The notes beneath the pieces were generated by a model that was given only the letters and a program-made list of their open reading frames with translations, was not told where the DNA came from and searched no databases. A program made the position numbers and the translations under genes. A stretch of 5,719 nucleotides of DNA. Source: DATBMY01 sp036554605. GTDB lineage: Bacteria; Acidobacteriota; Blastocatellia; UBA7656. Below, in pieces: positions 1 through 5,719 of this stretch; the stretch's first letter is position 1, and the number at the start of each line of letters is the position of its first letter. The DNA is taken from positions 1 through 5,719 of the forward strand of contig DATBMY010000150.1 in assembly GCA_036554605.1 (NCBI GenBank), in the 5' to 3' direction.

Positions 1-143
1 TAGTAATGCGCCGGGGTGAGGCGCTTGCGGCCCTTCGCGCGCCGCCGCCTGAGCACAAGGCGGCCGGCCTTCGTGCTCATTCGCATGCGGAAGCCGTGAG
101 TCTTGGCGCGCCGGCGATTATTTGGCTGAAAAGTCCTCTTCAT
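1..143 (-). CDS. rpmH: 50S ribosomal protein L34 (3' end cut by window edge)
   Basis: Reading leftward from an ATG at 143-141, the translation begins MKRTFQPNNRRRAKTHGF and continues through RMSTKAGR and RRRAKGRKRL to ...TPAHY. This is the unmistakable L34 pattern: a very short, Arg/Lys-rich protein that sits in the large ribosomal subunit and binds 23S rRNA. Forty-seven codons are visible; L34 is usually about 44-50 residues, so the partial TA at positions 2-1 is probably the first two bases of the stop codon, just outside the window. A GAGAGGTG ribosome-binding site lies at 158-151, a suitable distance upstream. In many bacteria rpmH is followed by rnpA and the YidC insertase gene and lies next to dnaA. 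Here the upstream neighbour is a divergent chaperone gene, and the downstream side is not visible. The ORF was found by reading the sequence, since it is short and incomplete. Confidence 0.96.
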   Translation of the reverse strand, partial: MKRTFQPNNRRRAKTHGFRMRMSTKAGRLVLRRRRAKGRKRLTPAHY

Positions 144-145
144 AA

Positions 146-159
146 CGAGACACCTCTCG
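146..159 (-). promoter_or_regulatory. rpmH ribosome-binding site inside a small hairpin
   Basis: On the minus strand the rpmH leader contains CGAGA-GGTG-TCTCG, a 5-bp stem with a 4-base loop, ending two bases before the ATG. The Shine-Dalgarno-like GAGAGGTG (158-151) is split between stem and loop. An alternative 5-bp pairing, GAGAC with GTCTC (168-164 with 151-147), would instead place the ribosome-binding site in a 12-base loop. The ribosome-binding site is well supported; a regulatory role for the fold is inference, since 5-bp stems occur easily by chance. Confidence 0.5.
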
Positions 160-186
160 ATAAGTCTCTCAACAGAAAAGAGTAAG

Positions 187-214
187 GCTATCGGAATAAA
201 CCGGTCGTTGTCAA
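187..214 (-). promoter_or_regulatory. putative sigma-70 promoter of rpmH
   Basis: Reading leftward, a perfect -35 hexamer TTGACA (214-209) is followed after 16 bases by GATAGC (192-187), which keeps the ATA core of the -10 element but matches only three of six positions. Transcription would start near 180, giving a leader of roughly 35-40 bases before the rpmH ATG at 143. The -35 is convincing and the position is right for the only gene it could serve. The weak -10 leaves the exact start uncertain. Confidence 0.45.
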
Positions 215-245
215 GCGCGAGCCGCTACGGGTCATGGTTGTCAAG
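207..245. repeat. pair of GTTGTCAAG direct repeats 30 bp apart
   Basis: The 9-mer GTTGTCAAG occurs at 207-215 and again at 237-245, exactly 30 bp apart, about three helical turns. Each copy contains TTGTCA on the plus strand and TTGACA on the minus strand. The left copy supplies the rpmH -35 and the right copy supplies the -35 of the rightward chaperone promoter. They may simply be two -35 elements of a divergent promoter, or a site for one regulator acting on both genes; the sequence alone does not decide. Confidence 0.5.
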
Positions 246-267
246 GCGGGCGCACATACACTAGAAT
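238..267 (+). promoter_or_regulatory. putative sigma-70 promoter of the SurA/PpiD-like chaperone gene
   Basis: TTGTCA (238-243, five of six matches to the -35 consensus) is followed after an 18-base spacer by TAGAAT (262-267, five of six matches to the -10 consensus). Transcription would start near 274, giving a 5' leader of about 70 bases before the ATG at 345. The promoter lies downstream of the ATG at 234, which argues that the longer reading frame from 234 is not the true start. A 7-bp inverted repeat, AGAATCT (263-269) with AGATTCT (288-294), overlaps the -10 and could be an operator, though this is speculative. Confidence 0.6.
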
Positions 268-327
268 CTCTCTTTCCCTTCACTCGAAGATTCTCGACTC
301 ACGAGACAAGCTTTGATTTATGCTTCT

Positions 328-332
328 GGAGG
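328..332 (+). promoter_or_regulatory. ribosome-binding site that decides the chaperone start
   Basis: GGAGG at 328-332 lies 12 bases before the ATG at 345. The spacing is slightly long but this is the only good Shine-Dalgarno match near any in-frame start. The in-frame ATG at 234 has no comparable site. Starting at 345 also gives a normal basic N-terminus (MLRFLSGRKRSR) directly before the membrane segment. Confidence 0.65.
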
Positions 333-344
333 CTTTGTAAAACT

Positions 345-2495
345 ATGTTGAGGTTTTTAAGCGGGCGTAAGCGGTCGCGCAATGCGTTATTGATCTTTTT
401 CGTTGGGCTGCTCACGATCAGTCTTATAGGGTTCTTTTCCGGAGGGCCGGGCGCCATCCTCGGATCGAGCAAGGCAGATAGCGCATCGGTCGCCAAGATA
501 GGCGATTATACGGTCACGGTCAAGGATATGAGAGACGCGCTCTCCCGATTCAGCTCTATGATAAGTCAGGGGCAGGGGCGCATCGGCGGCCAGAGCGTCG
601 GCGACACCTATATGCAGTACGGCACGCAGGTGCTCGATAGCCTGATACGCGACCGCCTGGTTCTGCACGAGACCGATCGACTCAACCTCGGGGCTACCGA
701 CAGCGAGGTCCAGGCGCGGCTGAAGCGGTTGTTCACTCCATGGCCCGGCTACGAACGCTATCGCGATACGCTCGCTCAGCAAGGCATGCTGCCGGTCCAG
801 TTCGAGGACAACCTTCGCGCGACTATCGCAATGGAGCACCTGCGCAGTTATATAACGGCTGCCGTGCGCGTTTCGGAAGAAGAGATCAAGGACGATTTCC
901 GGCGAAACAATACGGAGTATTCCGTCAGATGGGTCGAGGTCAACCCGACAAGCTTTAACGACAAAGTGCAGGTGACGGAGCCGGACCTGCGCTCCTATTT
1001 CGAACAGAACAAGGCCCAGTTCCACATATCATCCGAGCAGCGCCGCGCCCGCTACATCTACATAGATCGCGAAAAGGCCGCCGAGACAATACAGATACCC
1101 GATGCCGAGATGCAGCAAGGATTCGACCCCGAGCGTTACGTCCGCCAGGTGCGCGTGAGCCAGATCGTGCTCAACGTGCCCAAGGAGGATCCCAACGCCG
1201 ATAAGAACGCGCCCAGCAAGGAAGAAGGGATTCGAACCAGGGCTCAACAGCTTGCCGACCGCGCGCGCGGGTCTGAGGGCAAACCGGCCGAGGAGTTCGC
1301 AAGTCTCGCGCGTGAGGCCAGCGAAGACCCGAGGACAAAAGCCTCGGGCGGAGATCTCGGATGGATAAACAAACAGGATAAGCGCGAATCGGATGACCCG
1401 CTCAATAACGTCTTCACGATGAAAGAGGGCGAGGTCAGCCAGCCCATCAAGCGCGGCGACAAATATTATGTGCTCAAGGTGACCGAGCGGCGTCTTCCGG
1501 CCTTCGCCGATGTTCGCGATGAGATCGCGAGGGAAGCGCGCAGGACGACCAGCTACTCGAAGGCCATCGAGATCGCCACAAAGGCCCAGGAGCTTTTCAA
1601 GCAGAACAACGATGCCGGCGCCACGGCCGCCGAGATCAACCGGCAGTACAACGCGGAAGTGGCGACCGTCAGAGAGACTCCGTTCTTTGTCGAGGGAGAT
1701 TCGCTGCCCGACATCGGCGCGGCAAGCGAATTTCAGGACGCCGTCTTCGCGCTCCAGAATATCAATGAAGTGACGAACTACATCGGCATCGATGTGGGCG
1801 CGGAGACCGACCGCGGATTTGCGATCGCGCAGTTTATCGAAAAGCGCGACCCGCACGATCCAACCTTCGAAGAGGTCCGCGCCAAAGTCGAAGAGAAATA
1901 CCGCGCGGATAAAGCGAAGGAGCTGGCCGCGGCGCGAGCCCGCGAGCTGGGCCTTGCCAAGACGCCCGACGAGCTGAGGCAGCGGGCCGCCGCGGTGGGC
2001 CTTGCCATGGAAGAGCGAAACGGCCTGAGCGGCAACGACTCCATAGGACCGCTCGTGAGCGAGGGCTCCCGCGCGCCCATTTACAGCCTTGAGCCTAACC
2101 AGGTGACGAGCGAGCCGATAAAGGCCGACAGCAGCGACTCCTACGTAGTTGCGGCCCTCACCTCGCGCAAGGACCCTGACTGGGGCGATAAGTACCAGAA
2201 AGAGCGCGCGTCAATAGAGCAGCGGCTGCTGGATGAAAAGCGCAACATGTATTTTGAGACTTATCTTGCGCAGACGCGCGAAGAGATGAAGCGGGAAGGC
2301 GAGATAGAGATTTACGCGGAGGTGCTCGATGAGAACTTCGGCGCGGCCTCGCCTGACGCTCTGCAGAGTCCTATGCAGAACCCTTTGCAGAATCCGTTGC
2401 AGCCCGGCTCGCCTATGAGCCCGGCGACGCCGAACCGGCTCCCGCAGCGGCGAACTCCACCCGTTATACCGCAGCAACCTCCAGCTAACCAGTAA
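345..2495 (+). CDS. membrane-anchored SurA/PpiD-like parvulin-family periplasmic chaperone
   Basis: This 716-residue protein has the PpiD layout. A short basic N-terminus (MLRFLSGRKRSR) precedes a single membrane segment at about residues 13-33, so the rest should face the periplasm. Residues about 45-240 resemble the SurA/PpiD N-terminal chaperone region, with helical stretches such as VTEPDLRSYFEQNKAQF. A parvulin (PPIC) domain spans about 266-382, recognisable from SGGDLGW (334-340) and VFTMKEGEVSQPI (356-368). Residues 383-660 are charged and helical and resemble PpiD C-terminal parts. The end (about 668-716) is Pro/Gln-rich and probably disordered. Proteins of this family assist folding of exported and outer-membrane proteins near the Sec translocon. 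The usual parvulin histidines seem to be replaced by Gln273 (VSQIVL) and Tyr375 (KYYVLKV), so prolyl isomerase activity may be weak or absent, as for E. coli PpiD. The start at 345 is chosen over 234 because of the GGAGG site and the promoter between them. It is probably a single-gene transcript. Confidence 0.87.
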   Translation: MLRFLSGRKRSRNALLIFFVGLLTISLIGFFSGGPGAILGSSKADSASVAKIGDYTVTVKDMRDALSRFSSMISQGQGRIGGQSVGDTYMQYGTQVLDSLIRDRLVLHETDRLNLGATDSEVQARLKRLFTPWPGYERYRDTLAQQGMLPVQFEDNLRATIAMEHLRSYITAAVRVSEEEIKDDFRRNNTEYSVRWVEVNPTSFNDKVQVTEPDLRSYFEQNKAQFHISSEQRRARYIYIDREKAAETIQIPDAEMQQGFDPERYVRQVRVSQIVLNVPKEDPNADKNAPSKEEGIRTRAQQLADRARGSEGKPAEEFASLAREASEDPRTKASGGDLGWINKQDKRESDDPLNNVFTMKEGEVSQPIKRGDKYYVLKVTERRLPAFADVRDEIAREARRTTSYSKAIEIATKAQELFKQNNDAGATAAEINRQYNAEVATVRETPFFVEGDSLPDIGAASEFQDAVFALQNINEVTNYIGIDVGAETDRGFAIAQFIEKRDPHDPTFEEVRAKVEEKYRADKAKELAAARARELGLAKTPDELRQRAAAVGLAMEERNGLSGNDSIGPLVSEGSRAPIYSLEPNQVTSEPIKADSSDSYVVAALTSRKDPDWGDKYQKERASIEQRLLDEKRNMYFETYLAQTREEMKREGEIEIYAEVLDENFGAASPDALQSPMQNPLQNPLQPGSPMSPATPNRLPQRRTPPVIPQQPPANQ
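2361..2408 (+). repeat. 12-bp tandem repeat encoding (L/M)Q(S/N)P near the chaperone C-terminus
   Basis: Four consecutive 12-base units (CTGCAGAGTCCT, ATGCAGAACCCT, TTGCAGAATCCG, TTGCAGCCCGGC) encode LQSP, MQNP, LQNP and LQPG, residues 673-688 of the chaperone. The units differ mainly at wobble or single positions, as expected from slippage expansion followed by drift. They lie in the Pro/Gln-rich tail, where length changes would be tolerated. No function can be assigned. Confidence 0.75.
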
Positions 2496-2497
2496 GC

Positions 2498-2547
2498 AAA
2501 AAAAGCGGCGAGCAAGTAAGCGCAATCATCATACTTGCTCGCCGCTT
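2498..2547. terminator. strong intrinsic terminator between convergent genes (best on minus strand)
   Basis: AAGCGGCGAGCAAGTA (2503-2518) and TACTTGCTCGCCGCTT (2532-2547) form a perfect 16-bp stem with a 13-base loop. Read leftward, the stem runs straight into seven U residues (2504-2498), an excellent Rho-independent terminator for the response regulator that stops at 2571. Read rightward, it begins 8 bases after the chaperone stop, but the following bases are CCGTCTTTG, a poor U-tract, so termination of the chaperone transcript is probably weaker. The position between two convergent stop codons fits a shared bidirectional terminator. Confidence 0.9.
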
Positions 2548-2570
2548 CCGTCTTTGATGTAAGGTCGCTT

Positions 2571-3344
2571 TCAGGAGCAGTAGGCGATATCGCCGCTTTG
2601 CTCCTTCTGTCTTACTACAATCAATATATCCGCGCTCGACCTGCCGCAATCAACAGGCCAGATCGCGGCGTCCCAGTAGGTGATGCTCCGGTCGGGCTGG
2701 TTTGGAGCCGTGTACGGGTAGCGCGATATAAAATGCGGCTGTCCTGTCTCCCTGACTGAACAGAGCGCTGTCGTGGCCTCTCCCGAAACGTCCGGGAATA
2801 TATCGGTTACCGGGTGACCGATCAGATCACCCGCATTATAACCGCCCGCGGCCGCGTATGCCGGGCTCACCGCCTTGTACGTGCCCTTCTCATCCATCAA
2901 AGCAGCCGCTACGGGCGCGCTTGAGACGAGATCGATGAGCGCGGCCGGTTCTCTCTGCTCTACCTTCAGAGACTTTTGCCCGAGCAGGTATCTGGCTCGC
3001 TCTATCAGGGCATCAGGGTCCGTGGGCTTGGTAAGATAAGCCTGGGCGCCGGCCTCTATTCCTCGCTCCACGTCGTTATTATAAGCCGCGGCCGAGACGA
3101 ATAGCACCGGGGTTATGCGATTGAACGCGCGCACCTGCTTGCACAGTTCCACGCCGTCGCCATCCGGCAGCCGCACGTCCATTGTGATCAAGTCATAGCT
3201 CGTCGAAAGCGTGCGCGCTAGGCCCTCCGCATACGTACGCACATGCGTGACGCGGTAGCCTTCCATCTGCAACAGCACGCCATAGACGAATCCGGTATCT
3301 TCATCGTCTTCCACTATGAGAATGTGGGGAGTCTCTTCACCCAT
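2571..3344 (-). CDS. REC-PAS response regulator without output domain
   Basis: This 257-residue protein starts with a receiver domain (about residues 6-122). The acidic cluster is at Glu12-Asp13-Asp14, the phosphoacceptor Asp56 lies in MDVRLPDGDG, Ser84 is in FVSA, and Lys106 is in YLTKP. All key receiver residues are therefore present, and phosphorylation by a histidine kinase is expected. A PAS domain follows at about 133-246, with GYNAGDLIGHPVTDIFPD matching the usual PAS pattern and WDAAIWPVD near its end. No DNA-binding, GGDEF, kinase or phosphatase domain follows, and the protein ends about ten residues after the PAS domain. It probably acts through protein contacts, relaying or modulating signalling in a phosphorelay; that role is inference. 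A GGGAGA site (3360-3355) lies ten bases before the ATG. No kinase gene is visible in the window. The strong terminator at 2498-2547 follows its stop codon. Confidence 0.9.
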   Translation of the reverse strand: MGEETPHILIVEDDEDTGFVYGVLLQMEGYRVTHVRTYAEGLARTLSTSYDLITMDVRLPDGDGVELCKQVRAFNRITPVLFVSAAAYNNDVERGIEAGAQAYLTKPTDPDALIERARYLLGQKSLKVEQREPAALIDLVSSAPVAAALMDEKGTYKAVSPAYAAAGGYNAGDLIGHPVTDIFPDVSGEATTALCSVRETGQPHFISRYPYTAPNQPDRSITYWDAAIWPVDCGRSSADILIVVRQKEQSGDIAYCS

Positions 3345-3627
3345 GGCTCATACATCTCCCGCCTTATTCGATATTCCCGCGCAATCTATCCCCGCGGCTT
3401 CAAAGCAAAGGTAATCTACAGGAACCCTCAGTCAAAATAAGCAACCTGTCAGAAGAGTGTGGGGCACAATTGGCAGATTGCCGCACGACCGCGCGCCCGG
3501 GCATACCGGCATTGGTTTTTCCATCAAACCGATTGCCTATCGGGCAGCGTCGAATCACAAGTCACATTAGCTTAAAGCTCTATGCAACGCAAGAGAAACC
3601 CAAAACGCAAGCCCTCAAGACTCGCGC
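3345..3627. other. 283-bp intergenic gap upstream of the response regulator
   Basis: The gap separates two leftward genes. It holds the ribosome-binding site of the response regulator and presumably its promoter, but I see no good -35/-10 pair. An imperfect hairpin at 3508-3537 pairs GGCATTGGTTT with AAACCGATTGCC (one wobble, one bulged T, 7-base loop). It lacks a T-tract on the minus strand, so it is not a clear intrinsic terminator for the C25 gene. An 11-bp palindrome-like AGCTTAAAGCT lies at 3569-3579. No convincing gene is present. Confidence 0.6.
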
Positions 3628-5719
3628 CTATCGCAGCCGAGTCGTCGGGTCGCCGAGCAGCACCCAGGTCCGGCGAACGTCGCTGTCGGTTATGGCCGAT
3701 TTCGCTCTCATCAACGCCTCACCTATCGTCGTCGAGCCGCCGGTGAAGAGAAGCCGGAAAAGTTCCTGATTCAAAAGCGACTGCGATCTCGGATCGGTCA
3801 TCCCGGTCGAAGCCCAGACGGCGACCGCCCCGCCGCGCTCGGCCCTGAGCACCGCCTCCGCGAGCGGGTCGCCGCTTGTATCATGGAAGTGGCCGTTTAA
3901 GCAGGTCATCATTATAAACAGCGACAGGCCCTTTGAATTAGTAAACGTCGCCGCGTCCTCGCTCGTGAGCAACCGGCCGCGCCACAGGGCCGTTGAGCCG
4001 TGGCCCATGTAGTTGACAATCTTCTGCCCGCGGTTTATCGCGCCGAGCAACTCGGCGCGGGCCGTCTCCGCGTCAACGCCACCACGGTTGATCTCTTCGA
4101 CCGGAAGGCCGGGGGGTATGATCAGCCGCAACGCCGTCGTTGTCGCCTCGAAATCGAAGCCATCGTTTGCGTCTGTCACAAGCAGCATTCCTTCGGCAGT
4201 CGCCTCCGAATCGTAAGCAATGAGCTTGCTGGCTATCGCCGAGGCCGCGCTCGCCGTGCGCACGGGCAATCGGCCAGCCGGTATATCGGGCAGAGAGTCC
4301 GAGTCGAAATCGACCAGCCAGTCGTCGGAAGCCGTTTCCATTGAGGCGGTGTCTATGAGCTTCGTCGGCACGATATCCCAGCCCCCGCGGCCAAGATAAT
4401 TCTTCGGGTCGTAGCTGGCGTCGCCCGCAAATAGCGCGAAGCGAGGACCTGATCTCCAGATCGTCCTGGCATGCGCGAGAAAATCGCGTATGGAGCGCGG
4501 CGTCTTCTGGCCGAAGCTGAATTCGTCGTAAACGTCCTCTATGTCGACGAGTGCTACCTTCAGCCCCTGGTTGCGGCGAAACTGCTTGAGCGGTTCGAGC
4601 GCGCTGAAGAAATCGCGCCGGGTGATTATCACAAGGTCCGCTTCATTGGCCGCGTCGCGCAAGTTTGATACTTCGTCGCGGGCCGCCGATAAGACCGCCC
4701 GCGCGCGATCGTCCGTCATCGCGATCAGCCGCCTTTCGCCGGAGCCCGGAACGACGAACGATACGCTGTAGCGCGTCTTTAAAGAGCGCACGGTCCCACC
4801 AACCTCACGCGCGAGCTTCGGGTCGGTTACGTCAAAGACTCGCACCTTTCCGCTCGTGAACCCGTCAATGGTCGCAACCTGCTTTGCCGGAAGCGTCAAC
4901 GCTATAGAGTCGCCGTCGACCGTGAGCTTGCGGGAATGTGACAGCCGGACATAATCGACAAGGCTTGCATCGGCCGCGCCGCCAAGTGAAGTAAGCCGCA
5001 CCAGGTTTACGCCTTCTTTTAAGGACTGGTGAGGGATGGCGAATCTGGCAACGGCATGAGATTGGTTTTCGAAAGAGATTTCGCCCGCCCTCGTTTCGTT
5101 GATCGTCACCTCGACCCGGTGTGGCGCAAGCGTCACGCCCTGAAGCGCGACTTCGAGCGTGGCCGCCGAAGCCGCGCTCGGGTCTAACCGGCTCAGCGTG
5201 AGCGGCTGGAACAGGCCCCCAGCGCCGATTACGTCTCCAAAGAAGTTTTCCCTCTCTCCATTCTTGAGCGAAGAGAAATAAAGCAGCCTCTCCTTTCGCT
5301 CGACAGTCTCGCGGAAGCTGCCGACCGGCACCCGGTTCGCGCCGGCGGCTACTTTTTCCATTCGCAGCCCGCGCGCCGCGCCTTCAATCAACCAGTAAAC
5401 GCGAGCGTCGGTAAAGGCGTTATCGACGCCCGTGGCGTAAAACTCAACGGCCGAGAATCCGCCCTGCCTGTCGCCGACGATGTTTATAGGCTGCTGCTGG
5501 CCATCGACGAACAACTGCAACAGGTCCGGATTCGCATTCGGGTTGAGCCCGGCCGCCAGAAGCTCCCCGGCCGTCATCCTGTATATCCCTTCCTGCCTGA
5601 CGACTATCTTGATTGCGGGGAGCGCGCCGAAACTCACCTGCGAATAAGCGGCCGGGCTTATTTCAGCCTTATCCGCCCTGACCTCCACGGGCTTGCTTGC
5701 GTCCGCGCGCTCGCCTGCC
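3628..5719 (-). CDS. gingipain-like C25 family cysteine peptidase (5' end outside window)
   Basis: Residue numbers count from the GTG at 5688. The frame stays open through all visible bases upstream of it (...AGERADASKPVEV), and no good ribosome-binding site precedes it. The true start and any signal peptide therefore probably lie beyond the right edge. Residues about 20-340 are beta-rich, with VEFYATGVDN and VYWLIEG resembling the propeptide region of C25/PorU proteins. The peptidase C25 caspase-fold domain covers about 350-686. It includes LVIITRRDF, FAGDASYDP (419-428) and PAGRLPVRT, then the catalytic His563 in NYMGHGS and nucleophile Cys596 in MMTCLNGHF. The ending WVLLGDPTTRLR matches the usual end of the C25 domain. 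Gingipains and PorU cut proteins outside the cell or at the outer membrane, and this protein is probably exported too. It stops at TAG directly after the domain, with no Ig-like or type IX sorting domain. Specificity cannot be read from the sequence. Confidence 0.88.
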   Translation of the reverse strand, partial: AGERADASKPVEVRADKAEISPAAYSQVSFGALPAIKIVVRQEGIYRMTAGELLAAGLNPNANPDLLQLFVDGQQQPINIVGDRQGGFSAVEFYATGVDNAFTDARVYWLIEGAARGLRMEKVAAGANRVPVGSFRETVERKERLLYFSSLKNGERENFFGDVIGAGGLFQPLTLSRLDPSAASAATLEVALQGVTLAPHRVEVTINETRAGEISFENQSHAVARFAIPHQSLKEGVNLVRLTSLGGAADASLVDYVRLSHSRKLTVDGDSIALTLPAKQVATIDGFTSGKVRVFDVTDPKLAREVGGTVRSLKTRYSVSFVVPGSGERRLIAMTDDRARAVLSAARDEVSNLRDAANEADLVIITRRDFFSALEPLKQFRRNQGLKVALVDIEDVYDEFSFGQKTPRSIRDFLAHARTIWRSGPRFALFAGDASYDPKNYLGRGGWDIVPTKLIDTASMETASDDWLVDFDSDSLPDIPAGRLPVRTASAASAIASKLIAYDSEATAEGMLLVTDANDGFDFEATTTALRLIIPPGLPVEEINRGGVDAETARAELLGAINRGQKIVNYMGHGSTALWRGRLLTSEDAATFTNSKGLSLFIMMTCLNGHFHDTSGDPLAEAVLRAERGGAVAVWASTGMTDPRSQSLLNQELFRLLFTGGSTTIGEALMRAKSAITDSDVRRTWVLLGDPTTRLR

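Noticed and set aside
234..344. 37-codon N-terminal extension of the chaperone from the ATG at 234
   Set aside because: It has no ribosome-binding site, contains the likely promoter, and would put 37 non-family residues before the normal basic N-terminus and membrane segment.
387..1856. Long open frames on the minus strand (387-1025 and 1029-1856) opposite the chaperone
   Set aside because: Their translations show no recognisable domain and they lie wholly antisense to a well-supported gene; such frames are common opposite GC-rich coding DNA.
3432..3524. 30-codon minus-strand ORF (MEKPMPVCPG...) in the gap
   Set aside because: Only a weak ribosome-binding site, no homology I recognise, and its start overlaps the imperfect hairpin; not enough to call a gene.
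3508..3537. Hairpin as an intrinsic terminator of the C25 gene
   Set aside because: The stem is imperfect and on the minus strand is followed by GGTATGCCCG, not a U-tract.
3470..3769. 99-codon plus-strand ORF spanning the gap and the end of the C25 gene
   Set aside because: About half is antisense to the C25 catalytic domain, it has no good ribosome-binding site, and the composition looks non-coding.
5686..5688. GTG at 5688 as the true start of the C25 gene
   Set aside because: The frame is open to the window edge, there is no good ribosome-binding site, and an exported peptidase should begin with a signal peptide, which is not seen here.

Overview
The window looks like ordinary chromosome of a moderately GC-rich, diderm bacterium. 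The protein content best fits Acidobacteriota, perhaps class Blastocatellia. The clues are an L34 starting MKRTFQPNNRRR, a membrane-anchored SurA/PpiD-type periplasmic chaperone, and a gingipain-type (C25) peptidase without an obvious sorting tail. That placement is inference from protein style only; no rRNA or other decisive marker is present. I see no mobile element, CRISPR array, tRNA or rRNA.

Layout, left to right. Positions 1-143 (minus) carry rpmH (ribosomal protein L34), whose last codon or stop runs off the left edge. Positions 144-344 are a divergent promoter region: a TTGACA-type promoter drives rpmH leftward and a TTGTCA-N18-TAGAAT promoter drives the next gene rightward. Positions 345-2495 (plus) encode a 716-residue, N-terminally anchored parvulin-family chaperone (SurA/PpiD-like) whose two parvulin histidines appear to be replaced. 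A perfect 16-bp stem at 2503-2547 lies between two convergent genes; its T-tract is on the minus strand, so it mainly ends the leftward gene. Positions 2571-3344 (minus) encode a two-domain REC-PAS response regulator with no output domain. Positions 3345-3627 are a 283-bp gap with one imperfect hairpin. Positions 3628-5719 (minus) encode the C-terminal part of a large gingipain-like cysteine peptidase, still open at the right edge.

The genes do not form one obvious pathway. The chaperone is probably monocistronic, with its own promoter and a terminator. The regulator and the C25 peptidase share a strand with no strong terminator between them, so they could be cotranscribed, but the 283-bp gap makes this uncertain. 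The chaperone and the peptidase are both expected in the cell envelope or beyond, yet nothing here links them functionally. The points most worth a second look are the degenerate parvulin site, the output-less REC-PAS protein, the C25 peptidase ending right after its catalytic domain, and the paired repeats in the divergent rpmH/chaperone promoter region.
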